35,779 bases of DNA, from assembly GCA_029747585.1 (NCBI GenBank), contig JAPEVF010000471.1:1-35779 (forward strand), read 5' to 3'. Numbering within the stretch: the first letter of the stretch is position 1; every line of letters begins with the position of its first letter. Made by a program: the position numbers and the translations under genes. The notes beneath the pieces were generated by a model. It saw only the letters and a program-made list of their open reading frames with translations, did no database searches and was not told the DNA's origin. Source of the DNA: Pleurotus djamor. Taxonomy: Eukaryota; Basidiomycota; Agaricomycetes; Agaricales; Pleurotaceae. Positions 22,050 to 32,316 of this stretch are shown here, in pieces.

Positions 22050-22850
22050 CATTGACTCCAGACTGAGTGGGGAAAGAGTCGCCGTGTAAAACATTTCGAT
22101 TCGCGCGTATGATACAAGTACTCCCAGCACAAGCGTAGTCTGGGGTGGGGTTTGTAGAAAGCTCGAGCCCCAGGGCGGCCGAAGCATTCAAGAATAGGTA
22201 TATGCAGGACATGGACAGGAGGAGGAGAGTCAAAGGCAGGAGATTTGCGGTGAATTGTGATTTGGAGACTCAATTTGAGCAGACGCAGCCGTGCTGCGAG
22301 AAGTTTCATTAGACTAGGTTACGATGGTGTCTAAGAGCAGGTCAAGTAACAGACAGCCTGAGGAGAGAGTTGGCGTCCTAAAAAGAACAAAGCGACATTG
22401 AGCGAGCTGGTGTTCCCCGTCGTATCCAGTCGCATCCCACACCGTCTATTTGATCCAAGATTTTCGCGGAGAGCGAACGCTGGCCTGAGGAGGGGAATCG
22501 ACCAAACATCCATGTAGATATTGTTGGAGAAGGGGAAGAAGAGAAAAATCAATAACAATTCTAATTCGAGAAATGGTTGGTAAGTGGGCGTGAGAAAGAA
22601 AGTTTCTCAGACACGCTTGCTAAGTCAAGTTGCGTTCCATCAAACCTCCTCAAACGTTGCTCGATCGACTACCTCTTTTCTCTTCACGCATTCCTACTGC
22701 ATCGACCAACCATCAATTGCCAGCCATCATGGAATGTGGGTCTCCTTCGTTAATGCAGATACTCAAGCTCTCAAGATCTTTAAACCCCAAAGTACCGATC
22801 CTCCGATTCCTCGAATTACCGCGTATCTTTTGTTGGGCGACGAATGGATA
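22050..22850 (+). repeat. Duplicated block R1, copy 2 (right of HET-1)
   Basis: Direct-orientation relative of 18120-18820; the two copies share TAGACTAGGTTACGATGGTG exactly. The remaining part of the block is found at 23425-23520 (GCTCAATCGTTGCTTG onward), separated by about 570 bp not present in copy 1. Divergence with many small indels argues for an old duplication. Confidence 0.6.
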
Positions 22851-24019
22851 GGACGTCGGGAACACAATGATGGATAAAGAAAACGAGGAGACACGCACTG
22901 TGACTAAGAACTTATGCTGTCGAAAATCCTACGGTTCGTCAGACGTCCCAATTTTCCTCCTCGCTCCTCGCTCTGAACGATGCTGTTCCACTGATTCTCA
23001 GTCGCTGACAACTCCTGCGTTGAATCTACTCAATTCATCCCAGAAACCGCAAACGATGGTTTACCATGTACGCTTTTACTTTCCCTTTCATCTACCTTTC
23101 TCACTGGGTGTCGTCTCATAGACTTGCCGAGCCGTTCGTAACAGAAACAAGCCCCATCTACCGATCCATAGTGTGCGTAGATCACCTTCGAATGGACGGA
23201 AATGACGCGCAGCTTACGCGCACTGTGTATGTTGGATCATTTCTTTGTGAAATACATGCTTTCTCGGGTCAGTCCTCGCTCGCTCGCTCCACTGTGACAT
23301 CCATGCTCAGTTGACATCGTGCAGCTTTCGTATACCTAAGTTCTTCGAGTCTCATCGTTGGACTTCATCAACGTGGACACGTCCTCAGCGCGTCTCCAGC
23401 CCGCGCTCCCACCTCCACCCACGCTCCATAAGCTCAATCGTTGCTTGTACGACTGGCACGAGCGTTGGATGTCGATGAATGGGGAGGTGCTGGGTTTGAT
23501 CATAGATAGATGATTGATGAAGGTTAGAAAGAAAAGGATGGCTCTGAGTCCCCACTAGCGACCGCAACCGCGAGCACGAACATGAACACCTTGCCGATTT
23601 CCTCTGCCACCGCCCCCACTTTCTCCTCGCCTTTTTACTCAAGGCTACCGACCCTCCCCCATCCAGTCGCGACGGCTACCGCTCGCCTCTTGAACGCATT
23701 ATATCCAATACGAAGACTTAAGTCGTACGACCACCACAAAGAGCACATCCTCACGTCGTTACCCGCCCCGGCCATCCCACAGATGCTCCCACTCGAGACG
23801 TTTTCTATTCCCTCTCTTCTCTCTTCCCTCCGGATTACTCTCCCTCCCCCCTCAAGATCTGGGACTAGCAAACCTCAATTCTGTGTATCTGGTAGTGGAA
23901 ACGCGAGGCATAGGACGTGGTAGATGTGGTGAACGTGAAGAGTGAGAGGGACAAAAGGAGGATTAATGGGCGGCGCTCTCCTCCCCACCTGAGGCGGACG
24001 ACGAAGCCGTAGCCAACGT

Positions 24020-24600
24020 CAAGGATATTCTCCATGACCAGATCCCCTCTTCCTGCGCGCCGGAGACGTTGCCTCCATCCTCTCTTCCCCTCTTCTACCC
24101 TCCTCCCTCTGAGCATCGTCCCACAGCCTCCAGTACACCAATTCGGTTCTGTAGTCGTCTTTTTGACCTACACGAACCACATTAGGTGCTACTGCTGATG
24201 GCGTCGGTTCTGACGACACCTGTCCTGGCAAATGCTCATGAGCCCACAAGTGCCTAGACCTACCTTTCTTTTGACAACGTTGACTTTTACGCTTACTCTA
24301 GAGCATACACCCTGAACGACAACCCTCGCAGGCGTCTCATAGCGTCGAGACTATGATATGGTTCGTCGAACTCGCATATCGTATGGATGCCATGCTTGCT
24401 TTGCCGTGTGTGCGGAAGCGGCGATTGTTATGATGGAGTTACTCAGTTACTCGAGGAGGTTCTAGAGAGGGGGGTAGAAGAGATGATGGAGGAGACTAAG
24501 ACGAAGAAAACGACGACGAAGACATTGGACGCGAAGCTGAAGTTGGAAGTAGACGATTAGGTCCTTCAAATCTGCAAGAGAGGGCAGCCACCTCACATGT
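24020..24600 (+). repeat. Degenerate repeat family R2, copy 2
   Basis: Shares with 13930-14520 the CGCCGGAGACG-TTGCCTCCATC stretch, the CCTGAACG landmark and the acidic/Lys-rich end around GAAGACATTGGACGCGAAG. Shares CGTCTCATAGCGTCGAGACTATGA with the 25.4-kb copy in slightly changed form. Reading frames are interrupted. Boundaries approximate. Confidence 0.4.
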
Positions 24601-25199
24601 GGCGTCTGATCGAGGCCTTACCCTCTCTTCTCTTGCCGGGATGACTATCTCCTCGTCGACTCCAGTCTCGCTGTGTTCATGGACATTGTCCGTTGTCAGG
24701 TGCCCGTCGCGGTTGTGGATGGGAGAGAAAGGCCGTCGTTGCTGCTGTCGTCATTGGCCTGCAAGGTGCTGACACTGTTTCGGCGTTAGCTTGTGGACTG
24801 CTTGCTGCTCCCGAGTCCCAAGCTCCTCGGCTGGACGGTGCTGTATTAGCGCCTTCTGTAGAGGTGGACCAGCCTAGATGGTGGATGTGATATGTGTGAG
24901 ACGTGACGCTGGGACGTATACACTATAGCCCATGCTAAAAGGAGGCTATGTTCGAGCGCCCATTCCTGTCCAAAGATTCCTTGCTCAACACCTTTAAGGA
25001 CCGCTCTCAACCTCGCATTCGATTTCCGGGCGATAGGTTTACTCTTCTGGCTACAATCTGTAGGGCCGCAGTGCTCATAAAACAGCTTGCGTTGAACATG
25101 AAGCTGCCTCTTCGGTGGTTCTTGCCGGCTCGCAGGAGAAGAAACGAGATGGGTAGGAAGAGATTCAGGAAAGGGAGGGAGGCTAGTGTCACCGGTGAT

Positions 25200-25640
25200 G
25201 TAAGCTGATGAAGATGACGATGAAGATACATGGAGATGGTGGGTAGAGGGAGTAGATCATGGATGCAGCGGAACCGGCGCTGGTGCCACTTCTGTCGATC
25301 CTGGTTTCGGCGAGGTCCGTACTGGTCCCATCGATGGACAAGTCGATGAACGATTCCCGTACGTTCCCGTGAGCTGGCATTGACTGGACCTGATGATGAC
25401 CTCGATGGTCATCCATCCTACATGTCAACCTACACCCTTGCGTGCCGACGTCCCACGGCGTCGGGACTATGACTGTGTTCGTTTGTCCTTGCTCCTGACT
25501 GCTTGGACACTGTACGTGCCTTGGTCTGGATATGTGGTGGGAACGGAGGTACTGGGTCAGGTTTTTGAAGAGATGGAGTAGGCCATGGCGAAGAAAAGAC
25601 ATCGATCTAGATATGGTGGCGCGAAATTACAACGGCTCCC
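25200..25640 (+). repeat. Degenerate repeat family R2, copy 3 (partial)
   Basis: The best-conserved part is CGTCCCACGGCGTCGGGACTATGAC at about 25450-25475, matching copy 2. A GAAGAGATGGAGTAG ending follows that resembles the acidic end of copy 2. Weaker elsewhere; assignment is by eye. Confidence 0.35.
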
Positions 25641-26298
25641 AAGGTCATTCTCTGCAAGTCGGGAGGCGACCCATCACAACCTTTACGCTGCGTCCCTTGC
25701 CCTATCAACTCGGGATCACACACTCTCTTCAATGACATCACTCCAAGAAGTAACACACATTTCGGTTGCCGTCGCTGGTGGTCTTGGGTTTTCTTTTGTT
25801 GACCAATAAACGATGACATCGGTGCCAATGATGGTGCTGTGCATTTCGGGTTTGTGGTTTTGTGGGAAGGAGAAGAAAGTCGTTACACGGGAACGGTGCG
25901 GGGGGTGTAGGGGAGCCCTGTCGCTAGGTCCGTTGCTGCTGGGGCTACGCGCGGGGGAGACCACTCATACTCCAACATTAACGCCCTTCGTCAACGTACT
26001 CCATCCATCTTCTTCACCAACTTCAGTGTTGTTCTCAATGTGGAAGTCGTTCCTCGTGGGCTGTTCTAGAACGATAAAGACAGATCAGTGGCTTGAGAAT
26101 GCACAGGTTCATAGATAAATGGACAGGGTGAACACTGAATATGAATGTTGAATATCTGGGGTTGTCCTTGTTTTTTCTTCGATCTTATGAGTGAAGCGAA
26201 TAACAGGTTGATTCATGGATATACTCTATTGCTGTGTCCACACCGCCGCCGCCTTCTTCAACATTTGTTTCTCTCTCCAACCCTCTTGCTCCTGGACC

Positions 26299-27996
26299 AT
26301 GCTTATGCTCGTGAGTGTATCTTGCGTTCAACCCACTCCCATCTGACTGTCGACTCGACTATCATAGCGTCCTGCCCGCCTTTTTGATGTGAAAGAGAGA
26401 CAATTCACCACAGATCCTCAAGCTAAATACGCCATTCTGTCCCATCGTTGGGACGATTACGAGTGGGATTACCAGGACCTTCTGCGCCATGATTTCTATG
26501 GGAGCAAGTGCAGTTGTGAGAAACTTGGGCGTTTCTGTCATCATGAACGACGGCTAGCGCACTCTCAGCCCCGCTCTGACCGCTACCCATTTTCCCAGTA
26601 TTTCCGATATCTACGGGCCAGACTACAAGCCCGCGACCAAAAATTCGTGAGGTTCTGCGAATTGGCCCTAAAGAAGTATGGCTGTCGATATGTATGGATG
26701 GATAGTGTGTGTATCAACCGGCAGGACCCACGAGAGCTCGAGGATGCCATTCGATCGATGTATTCATATTACCGGCACACCGAGGTCTGCATCGTCTACC
26801 TTAGAGATGCAACTGATCAAGCATCTTTTTCCCAATCCACTTGGTTCAACCGCGGCTGGACATTGCAGGAACTTCTAGCACCGTCCCGACTGGTGTTCTA
26901 CTACGCCAATTGGACCAGGGTCTCTGACTCCCGGTTTGATATTGAAAGAGGGGAATCAGATGAACATCAACGGACACAGATGAGTTGGGTCAAGAAGTCT
27001 GTCATAGAAGCTGCTGGTAATGTCACGTCTACTCTAGCCAACAACTCATCTCAATGGCCACCCCATGACAAAATTAGGCATGAGTGATGTTGATCTTTTG
27101 TACCACCACTATACGCCAAGTCCACGCGCATATCACACTGTGCTCAATTGGGCCAGAACCCGTTACACAACCTGTGAAGAGGATGAGGCATATTCCTTGG
27201 TCTCTCTTCTCAATGTATGCCTTCCCCCATCCTATGGAGAGGGTCGCGCAAAAGCTCTTCATCGGCTTGAGAGTGCCTGCAAGAAGGAACATGAATCCGA
27301 TCATTCGTTCGATAGACCTGTAAGCAAGTCTTGAAGCTTGAAGCTTGACTAACTAATAACATGTTAACTCGATGGCTCCGAACCAACTCACCAGCTCGAG
27401 GACTTTACAACAAACATCTGTGTTTATGATGATTCCGCACTCTGCGACCAACATAAAGCTAAAGGAGGCAACCCAACTCTTGTTCACATTTTCCAAGATC
27501 GTCCGTACCTGCACATCTTTACATTCTTGCTCTTCACTTCTGCCCCCATCCCCACAGATAAAAAGATTGGGATTTTTTACAGTCTAGACACCGAATGGGA
27601 AGGTGGTGGTGAACCGCCCGAACCAAGGGTTATGTATAATGGTGACGAGCACGAGGACAAGCTGGAATTTATTCCCAGCACATTGCAGAGATGCCCGGAC
27701 TGCGAGGCCGTCTTCGATCGCTGCGCTCCCGATTTTATCCTGCGATTACTTGTGAGTGAATTTGTCCATGGCGCGCATACTCGCAGAATTCTCATTTATA
27801 TCAATTCTCCTCTTTCCTATGCACTTAACTTGGTAAGTCTTGTGTGCCGGAGAGATCTGATCCCGACGTTTTTTCAAAGGTCTCCATCCAGGTGGGTGTA
27901 CCACTGGCATTTTTATGGGATCATATACAAGCGAGCTTAGTGGAGGCTTCGCAATTTTGGGTTTGTGTCCCTCACATACTTCGTTTCCTTCACTGA
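26299..27996 (+). CDS. HET-domain protein 2
   Basis: Five exons: 26299-26310, 26368-27016, 27078-27319, 27395-27832 and 27880-27996; about 485 aa. The 12-nt first exon (Met-Leu-Met-Leu, donor GTGAGT) supplies the only in-frame ATG before the HET start RLFDVKERQF; the frame otherwise opens at a GTG. HET blocks: YAILSHRW (residues 25-32), CRYVWMDSVCINRQD with AIRSMYSYYRHTEVCIVYL, and WFNRGWTLQELLAP. An insert of about 25 residues between the first two blocks (around CSCEKLGRFCHHERR) is not in HET-1 or HET-3. The middle segment WARTRYTTCEEDEAYSLVSL with LPPSYGEG follows, then the C-terminal module with C-x2-H (318/321) and C-x2-C (401/404, QRCPDC). The last exon adds VGVPLAFLWDHIQASLVEA, a weakly hydrophobic end; this final junction is the least certain. 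It lacks the intron found after the HET domain in the other two. Convergent with HET-3, 276 bp away. Confidence 0.82.
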
Positions 27997-28272
27997 TTAG
28001 TTACTAGGAAAGACGCATCGCTTCGNCCCCCCAATCTGTCGCGCTCCCTGTCTAGAAAACATCATTTAGCTACTCCCATGCTGGGTTATCTAACTTATCT
28101 GCGCAATTGCTTCTTGCCCCTGCAGATATCACGGTTGCCTGAGTCATTCCCCGAGAGCAACAGCTGACTTATGCCCACGTATTCTGTGCATGTAGCACTC
28201 ATCCCCTTAATCATCCTTCTTTTTCTTCTATCTGTCCAAAGTCCGTCATCAATCATACGAAGACACGGAGGC

Positions 28273-29696
28273 TCAGTCGGGTGACTTCGACTCGACCTGA
28301 AACCAACAACGCGAATTGCGACAAGGTGGTGGATTGCGACAGCATGCATGGCACCACACGAGTCTGCTCGGGACAATCGAGACAGGGTTGTGGCCCTCAT
28401 CGACGATCACGAAGGAGGGCTGCCTGGTATTACAAATGCTGTTGTCTTCCCGCCCTTTGTGGATCGTATATGTTTTCTTTATGATGCAGTCGTCCTGTAT
28501 TAAGGGCGTAGCGGTGAATAGGAGATACTGATTTGGGAGCTGATTGTGGAAATCTCGAGAGCATGTATTCGTCACACCCTGGCCGTCGACTTGGATGAGG
28601 ACGGGGTCACCACCAGTAGATCGGTGACGCGCGCAGAGCTGGGTTCTATCCCGCGAGACATGCTCGATAGAGAGCTAAAGGGGATCACGTTGGTGTCGAA
28701 GTCTAGATAAGGCGTACTCGAGCACTCCTCCATGAGAAGACACCTTTGATTTCGGCGGCATCATGACATGCGGTCTCAAGACGATTCAAAGCAGTCTCTG
28801 AGCCGATGCCGTAGCGAGGAGGTACGCAAACGTTGAGGAGTGAGACTAGGGAGTAGGCGACGTCTTCCGGTAAGGTTGTCTCACGAGTTCGAGCCCATTC
28901 CCGTATCAGGGTTAGATTGAGTGGGGATGGTGAATAATTGTGCAAGAGATATTTATCGGGAACACCTACAGAGGATTTACGATCAATTCGCGTTGAGCCT
29001 AGTGTAGCGAAGGAAATTTCTAGCTTACCCGCTGCAAGGGCAAGTTTTTGTAGCGGCTCAGAGAATCCGCCAAGAGAGCTGGTGAAGCAGGCAGTCTCGT
29101 TGGGAAGTCTACGGACTGTTTGGGACAAGTGTTCAATGTATATAATTCGGACGACGGAGATATGGGGAAAGAACAGACTCACAGTGGAGTGGGACCAAGA
29201 CTGAAGGTGCATGACCACCAGTGCGGTCAATTTCACAGTCAAAATTCGGGAAAATTCGTTCCCAATTGCTGAGGAAGAACGCAATCCGTCTTGGTGCCAA
29301 AAGCTCCTGCAGGGTCCACCCGCGGGTGAACCATGAAGATGTCCAGATATCGTCGAAGGTATGTGCATCCCGAAGGTAAACAACACAGATTTCGGCGTTC
29401 TGATACCACGAGAACATGGAACGAATAGACGCGTCAAGTTCCCTCTCATTGTCTTGATCAATGCAGATACTGTCCATCCAAACGTATCGACACCCATATA
29501 ACTCGTGCGCTATGTTGCAAAACTGCTGGAATTTGGGTGACAAGGGAGTCGGACGACAATAGTAACTTTGGACTTGTCGGGATGTTGGTTCGTTCTCATC
29601 CCAGCGGTGCGAGAGAATGACATATGGATGGGGATTGTGATCGAAGCGTCGTAGAAGCGTGTCGTAGAGCTTGATTGGTCTTTCCATTCTAGTCAT
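28273..29696 (-). CDS. HET-domain protein 3
   Basis: Minus strand, four exons: 29183-29696, 29029-29115, 28718-28965 and 28273-28674; 416 aa. The start is ATG at 29696 (MTRMERPIKLYD) or at 29687; the latter matches the HET-1 start better. HET blocks: YVILSHRW, CRYVWMDSICIDQDN with SIRSMFSWYQNAEICVVYL, and WFTRGWTLQELLAP. Exon 2 encodes ETACFTSSLGGFSEPLQKL, then a conserved intron. Exon 3 gives WARTRETTLPEDVAYSLVSL and VPPRYGIGS. The C-terminal module has C-x2-H (297/300) and C-x2-C (391/394, in VWCHACC) and ends shortly after, without the tail of HET-1. Exon lengths and phases parallel HET-1, so these two are the closer pair. Its product is presumably cytoplasmic, with no signal peptide or TM. 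A role in allorecognition or defence is inferred from the domain only. Confidence 0.87.
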
Positions 29697-30381
29697 TGGC
29701 GGTGTGAGCCTCTGCGCATTCAATGGATAGTCATAGAGTCATAGGAGCGTGGATGGATAACGATTGACGGGGAAAACCAGCGTTCGTCGATGCTTGCATA
29801 TCTTATACTCTAATCGCGTAACAGCCCGCAGGTACTATGGCAAGCGCGTAGCAGGGATTTGAATCCAAGACGGACGTGTTTCGACCCTGGAAGGGTCGGG
29901 AATATCGGGGAAGGAACCCGAGATGGGTAAGTCCTGCCTTGGTCCTTGGAGAACGACAGGGTGTGAACAATGGGGCAACGCTGAGGGCGATAATGGGGAA
30001 TAGGCTCATGGAGGCCGTCTTTAGCGGACAACCCTGAACTGCGTAGCCACCAAACCGAGGTTGGTAGGAAAGGTTCAAAACTCTTGTGGCTCATGTATGA
30101 AGGCATGAAGCTTGAAGCTTCAAAAGAAGCCTTCAACGTCAACAGTGGATGAGCAAAAACAACACAAGGTGGGCGATACCGAATCTATGTCCATTCCACC
30201 TTGATCTCAACGTTTCTCGACGAATAACCGGCCTCCCTGTGGCTGTAGCGATGGCCAACTTTTTACGAAAGAGATTGATGACGGTGATGGATTGGCGTGA
30301 GTAGCTCGAAAGTGCAGCGGCGGTTGAGAACCACACAAATAAGTGATCGAGGGTTTGTTGAACCAGGTGGGAGGACAAAGT

Positions 30382-30413
30382 GATAAGATAAGCGCTGACT
30401 AAATTATCTTATC
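30382..30413. promoter_or_regulatory. Inverted pair of tandem GATA sites
   Basis: GATAAGATAA at 30382-30391 is followed after 12 bp by its exact complement TTATCTTATC at 30404-30413, giving four GATA cores in a palindrome. It lies about 690 bp upstream of HET-3 and about 400 bp upstream of the F-box gene, so it could serve either. Fungal GATA factors commonly use paired sites; binding here is inferred. Confidence 0.4.
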
Positions 30414-30724
30414 TACAACGCAACTTCGGGCCTCGGCCATCTTTCATCCACCCGAACTTGCATACTAAAATCCAACCCACTAAACTCCAAGTCGTTGTCC
30501 AATTCCTCAATGAGGGCACACAAGACTCGCTCGCACAATCGACGTCAACTGTTACCACTGGTCCTGCTTCTGTGCCACTGAGCAACAGGTGGCCACATTC
30601 TCTGAACAATGAGCGAGCTCACCGTGTCTCGGATTGTGGTTTTGCCAAGATCTCTTTTCCGTCTGTGGCCTCTCATTGTCCGACACACCTCAGGCTTTGA
30701 CTCTTCTCTGTGGCTAATTCTCTG

Positions 30725-30734
30725 TATATAAAAA
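30725..30734 (+). promoter_or_regulatory. TATA box of F-box/LRR-like gene
   Basis: TATATAAAAA lies 14 bp before an in-frame ATG at 30748 and about 77 bp before the ATG at 30811. Transcription should begin downstream of the first ATG, so the box supports 30811 as the real start. Confidence 0.55.
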
Positions 30735-30810
30735 GCCCATCGGAGTAATGCGCCCCTTCCAACTTCTACACCTTGAACTTCTTCTTCATACACCAACACT
30801 CTTCCGAAAC

Positions 30811-32316
30811 ATGTTTTCCTCCGTTTCTCCACACACCCGTTCCTACGGCCAGCCCTCCAACGGGGGAACCACCCCTGCGCGACGACTAGGGCTCGCTGAC
30901 ATGCCCGACAAGGTCTTAGTCCGAATACTCTCGCAGTCGTATTCTTTCGTCGAAGGTCCCGACCGAACAGCATCGGAAATTCCAGACATCAAGAGTATCC
31001 AAGCGCTTGCCTTAGTATGCAAGTCCTTTGCGAGGGTTATCTTGTCTACCCCGTCGTTCTGGACCACCATCGTCTGCGGTGCCGATGCCCATATTCTTGA
31101 CGCTCATCTCAAGCGAGTTGGCACGTTAGAACCGCTGAGGTTCCTTCGAAGCGATATCTCCCGTCGACCGCTCGCAGCGCCGTCTGTTCATCTCATCCTT
31201 TCGAAACTTGCTCGGCTTGAGGAGCTCAAGATCCCTATCCTCCGGTCAAGTGTCCCCATTTTGTCCCGGAAGCTTCATGGTCGGGCACCTCTCTTGAGAG
31301 CGTTGGAAGTCTACGTTTGGGACGCACTAGGATGTCCTCCCCTTTTGCTCCATGATTCCGCTTTATTCCAAGGCGCTCGACCAACCCTTCTCGCGAGTCT
31401 CAAACTCGGCGGCGTTTATATTCCATGGACGTCTCCCCTCATCTGCCCAACTTTAACTAGTCTTTCCCTCCATTCCCAACCTCGATTCGATTCATACGCC
31501 CGGTTCCGGCATACTTTCCTTCCTCTTCAGAACCTTGAGGAGCTTTCCCTCACTGACTGTCTTCCTCTTGCGACCACCGGCATTGGAGCGACGCTGCACT
31601 TGCCGCGACTTAAGAAGCTCGTCATCGTGGATAATGTCCCGGCAATCACTAGCGTGTTGAGCTCCCTTGTGGCTTCTCCGGAGAGTCTCATCATCCACGG
31701 CGCCGCCATCAAACATGAACTTCCCCCTTTCCTGCATGCTTGCACCCGTCTTCTCACTCGATACCACCCATCCGCCCAAACACCTCACTACCTTTCTGGC
31801 TTCCATCTTAACCGTGACCAATCGACCCTCCAGTTCCAATGTGTCGCTTCTGCACGGGAGAACCCGCTTCTTCGCAAGCCCGTCTTCGAAGCCAAACTGA
31901 ACATTGAGAAAGGTACTTCCATCGGGTCGACTGTCGCCGCGACGATCCAGGGATTACCCCTCACCGAAGTTGAGGTGTTGACGCTGTTCCATTTCCCTGG
32001 GGACGCTGCAGAGCTTTGGTTGAACGTCGTCGCTCGGCAGATTCCCAAGTTGCGGTCGATTGTCGTTCAGCAGCCTACGTCGATCGAGTTCTTGAAGGCC
32101 TATGGGAAGTATCTGGATGAGCTCAACCCTTGTACTCCTCATGAGAGTCAAGCGTATGCGGGTTTGATGTTGATTCAGAGCGTCCGCTTGGTCAATGTCC
32201 ATCCGTCTGTTCGGTTCAATCAAGTACGCGCCGATGAAGAAGAGGCGTTTTATTTTTCTGAAGTTATTCGGCGGCGTTTGAATCTTGGGCTCCCGGAAAT
32301 TGGAATCCGTACCTAG
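30811..32316 (+). CDS. F-box protein with LRR-like region, single exon
   Basis: An uninterrupted frame of 501 aa from ATG 30811; the upstream ATG at 30748 would give 522 aa but sits too close to the TATA box. The F-box lies at residues about 26-75 and is written as LGLADMPDKVLVRILSQSY, an insertion of about 20 residues, then IQALALVCKSFARVILSTPSFWTTI; Met-Pro replaces Leu-Pro at the start. The remainder is rich in LxxL-spaced Leu repeats (LEELSLTDCLPL, LPRLKKLVIVDN, VLTLFHF), typical of the large mushroom F-box/LRR-like family. Predicted role: SCF ubiquitin-ligase substrate receptor; partner and target unknown. Unlike almost every other gene here it has no intron. No relation to the F-box protein at 15236 beyond the domain is visible. 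Confidence 0.83.
   Translation: MFSSVSPHTRSYGQPSNGGTTPARRLGLADMPDKVLVRILSQSYSFVEGPDRTASEIPDIKSIQALALVCKSFARVILSTPSFWTTIVCGADAHILDAHLKRVGTLEPLRFLRSDISRRPLAAPSVHLILSKLARLEELKIPILRSSVPILSRKLHGRAPLLRALEVYVWDALGCPPLLLHDSALFQGARPTLLASLKLGGVYIPWTSPLICPTLTSLSLHSQPRFDSYARFRHTFLPLQNLEELSLTDCLPLATTGIGATLHLPRLKKLVIVDNVPAITSVLSSLVASPESLIIHGAAIKHELPPFLHACTRLLTRYHPSAQTPHYLSGFHLNRDQSTLQFQCVASARENPLLRKPVFEAKLNIEKGTSIGSTVAATIQGLPLTEVEVLTLFHFPGDAAELWLNVVARQIPKLRSIVVQQPTSIEFLKAYGKYLDELNPCTPHESQAYAGLMLIQSVRLVNVHPSVRFNQVRADEEEAFYFSEVIRRRLNLGLPEIGIRT

Larger units (their letters stand above)
21348..26298. other. Long gene-free interval between divergent HET genes
   Basis: About 5 kb between the starts of HET-1 (-) and HET-2 (+). 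It contains R1 copy 2 (about 22050-22850 plus a tail at 23425-23520) and two R2 copies (24020-24600 and 25200-25640). At 21981-22047 a short plus frame (MLPLEIFFSLSNRIRLWDIL) resembles the first half of an F-box, ending at a GTAAGC donor, but no partner exon was found. Everything else is short frames on both strands. I see no complete gene. Confidence 0.5.
29697..30810. other. Divergent promoter interval, HET-3 / F-box gene
   Basis: About 1.1 kb between divergently transcribed genes. It contains the inverted GATA pair (30382-30413) and the TATA box of the F-box gene. Short frames on the minus strand (29810-30378) have no recognisable family. I see no additional gene. Confidence 0.45.

Noticed and set aside
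22006..22233. Minus-strand frame resembling a small secreted Cys-containing protein
   Set aside because: It opens with TTG, the paralogous block at 18.1-18.3 kb does not keep the frame or cysteines, and it lies inside a degenerate repeat.
27331..27346. Repeated GAAGCTTGAAGCTT also found near 30107-30120
   Set aside because: Only a 14-bp match of a simple palindromic unit; no further similarity around the two sites.
2808..28026. Single N bases at 2808, 4474, 9669, 13266 and 28026
   Set aside because: These are base-call gaps, three of them beside C or G runs, and carry no biological signal; only 9669 falls in a gene model.
29848..29865. GGGATTTGAATCC resembling a tRNA T-arm
   Set aside because: No matching D-arm, anticodon stem or acceptor stem could be found on either strand around it.
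30748..30810. Upstream ATG adding 21 residues to the F-box/LRR-like protein
   Set aside because: It lies only 14 bp after the TATA box, so it would not be expected in the transcript.
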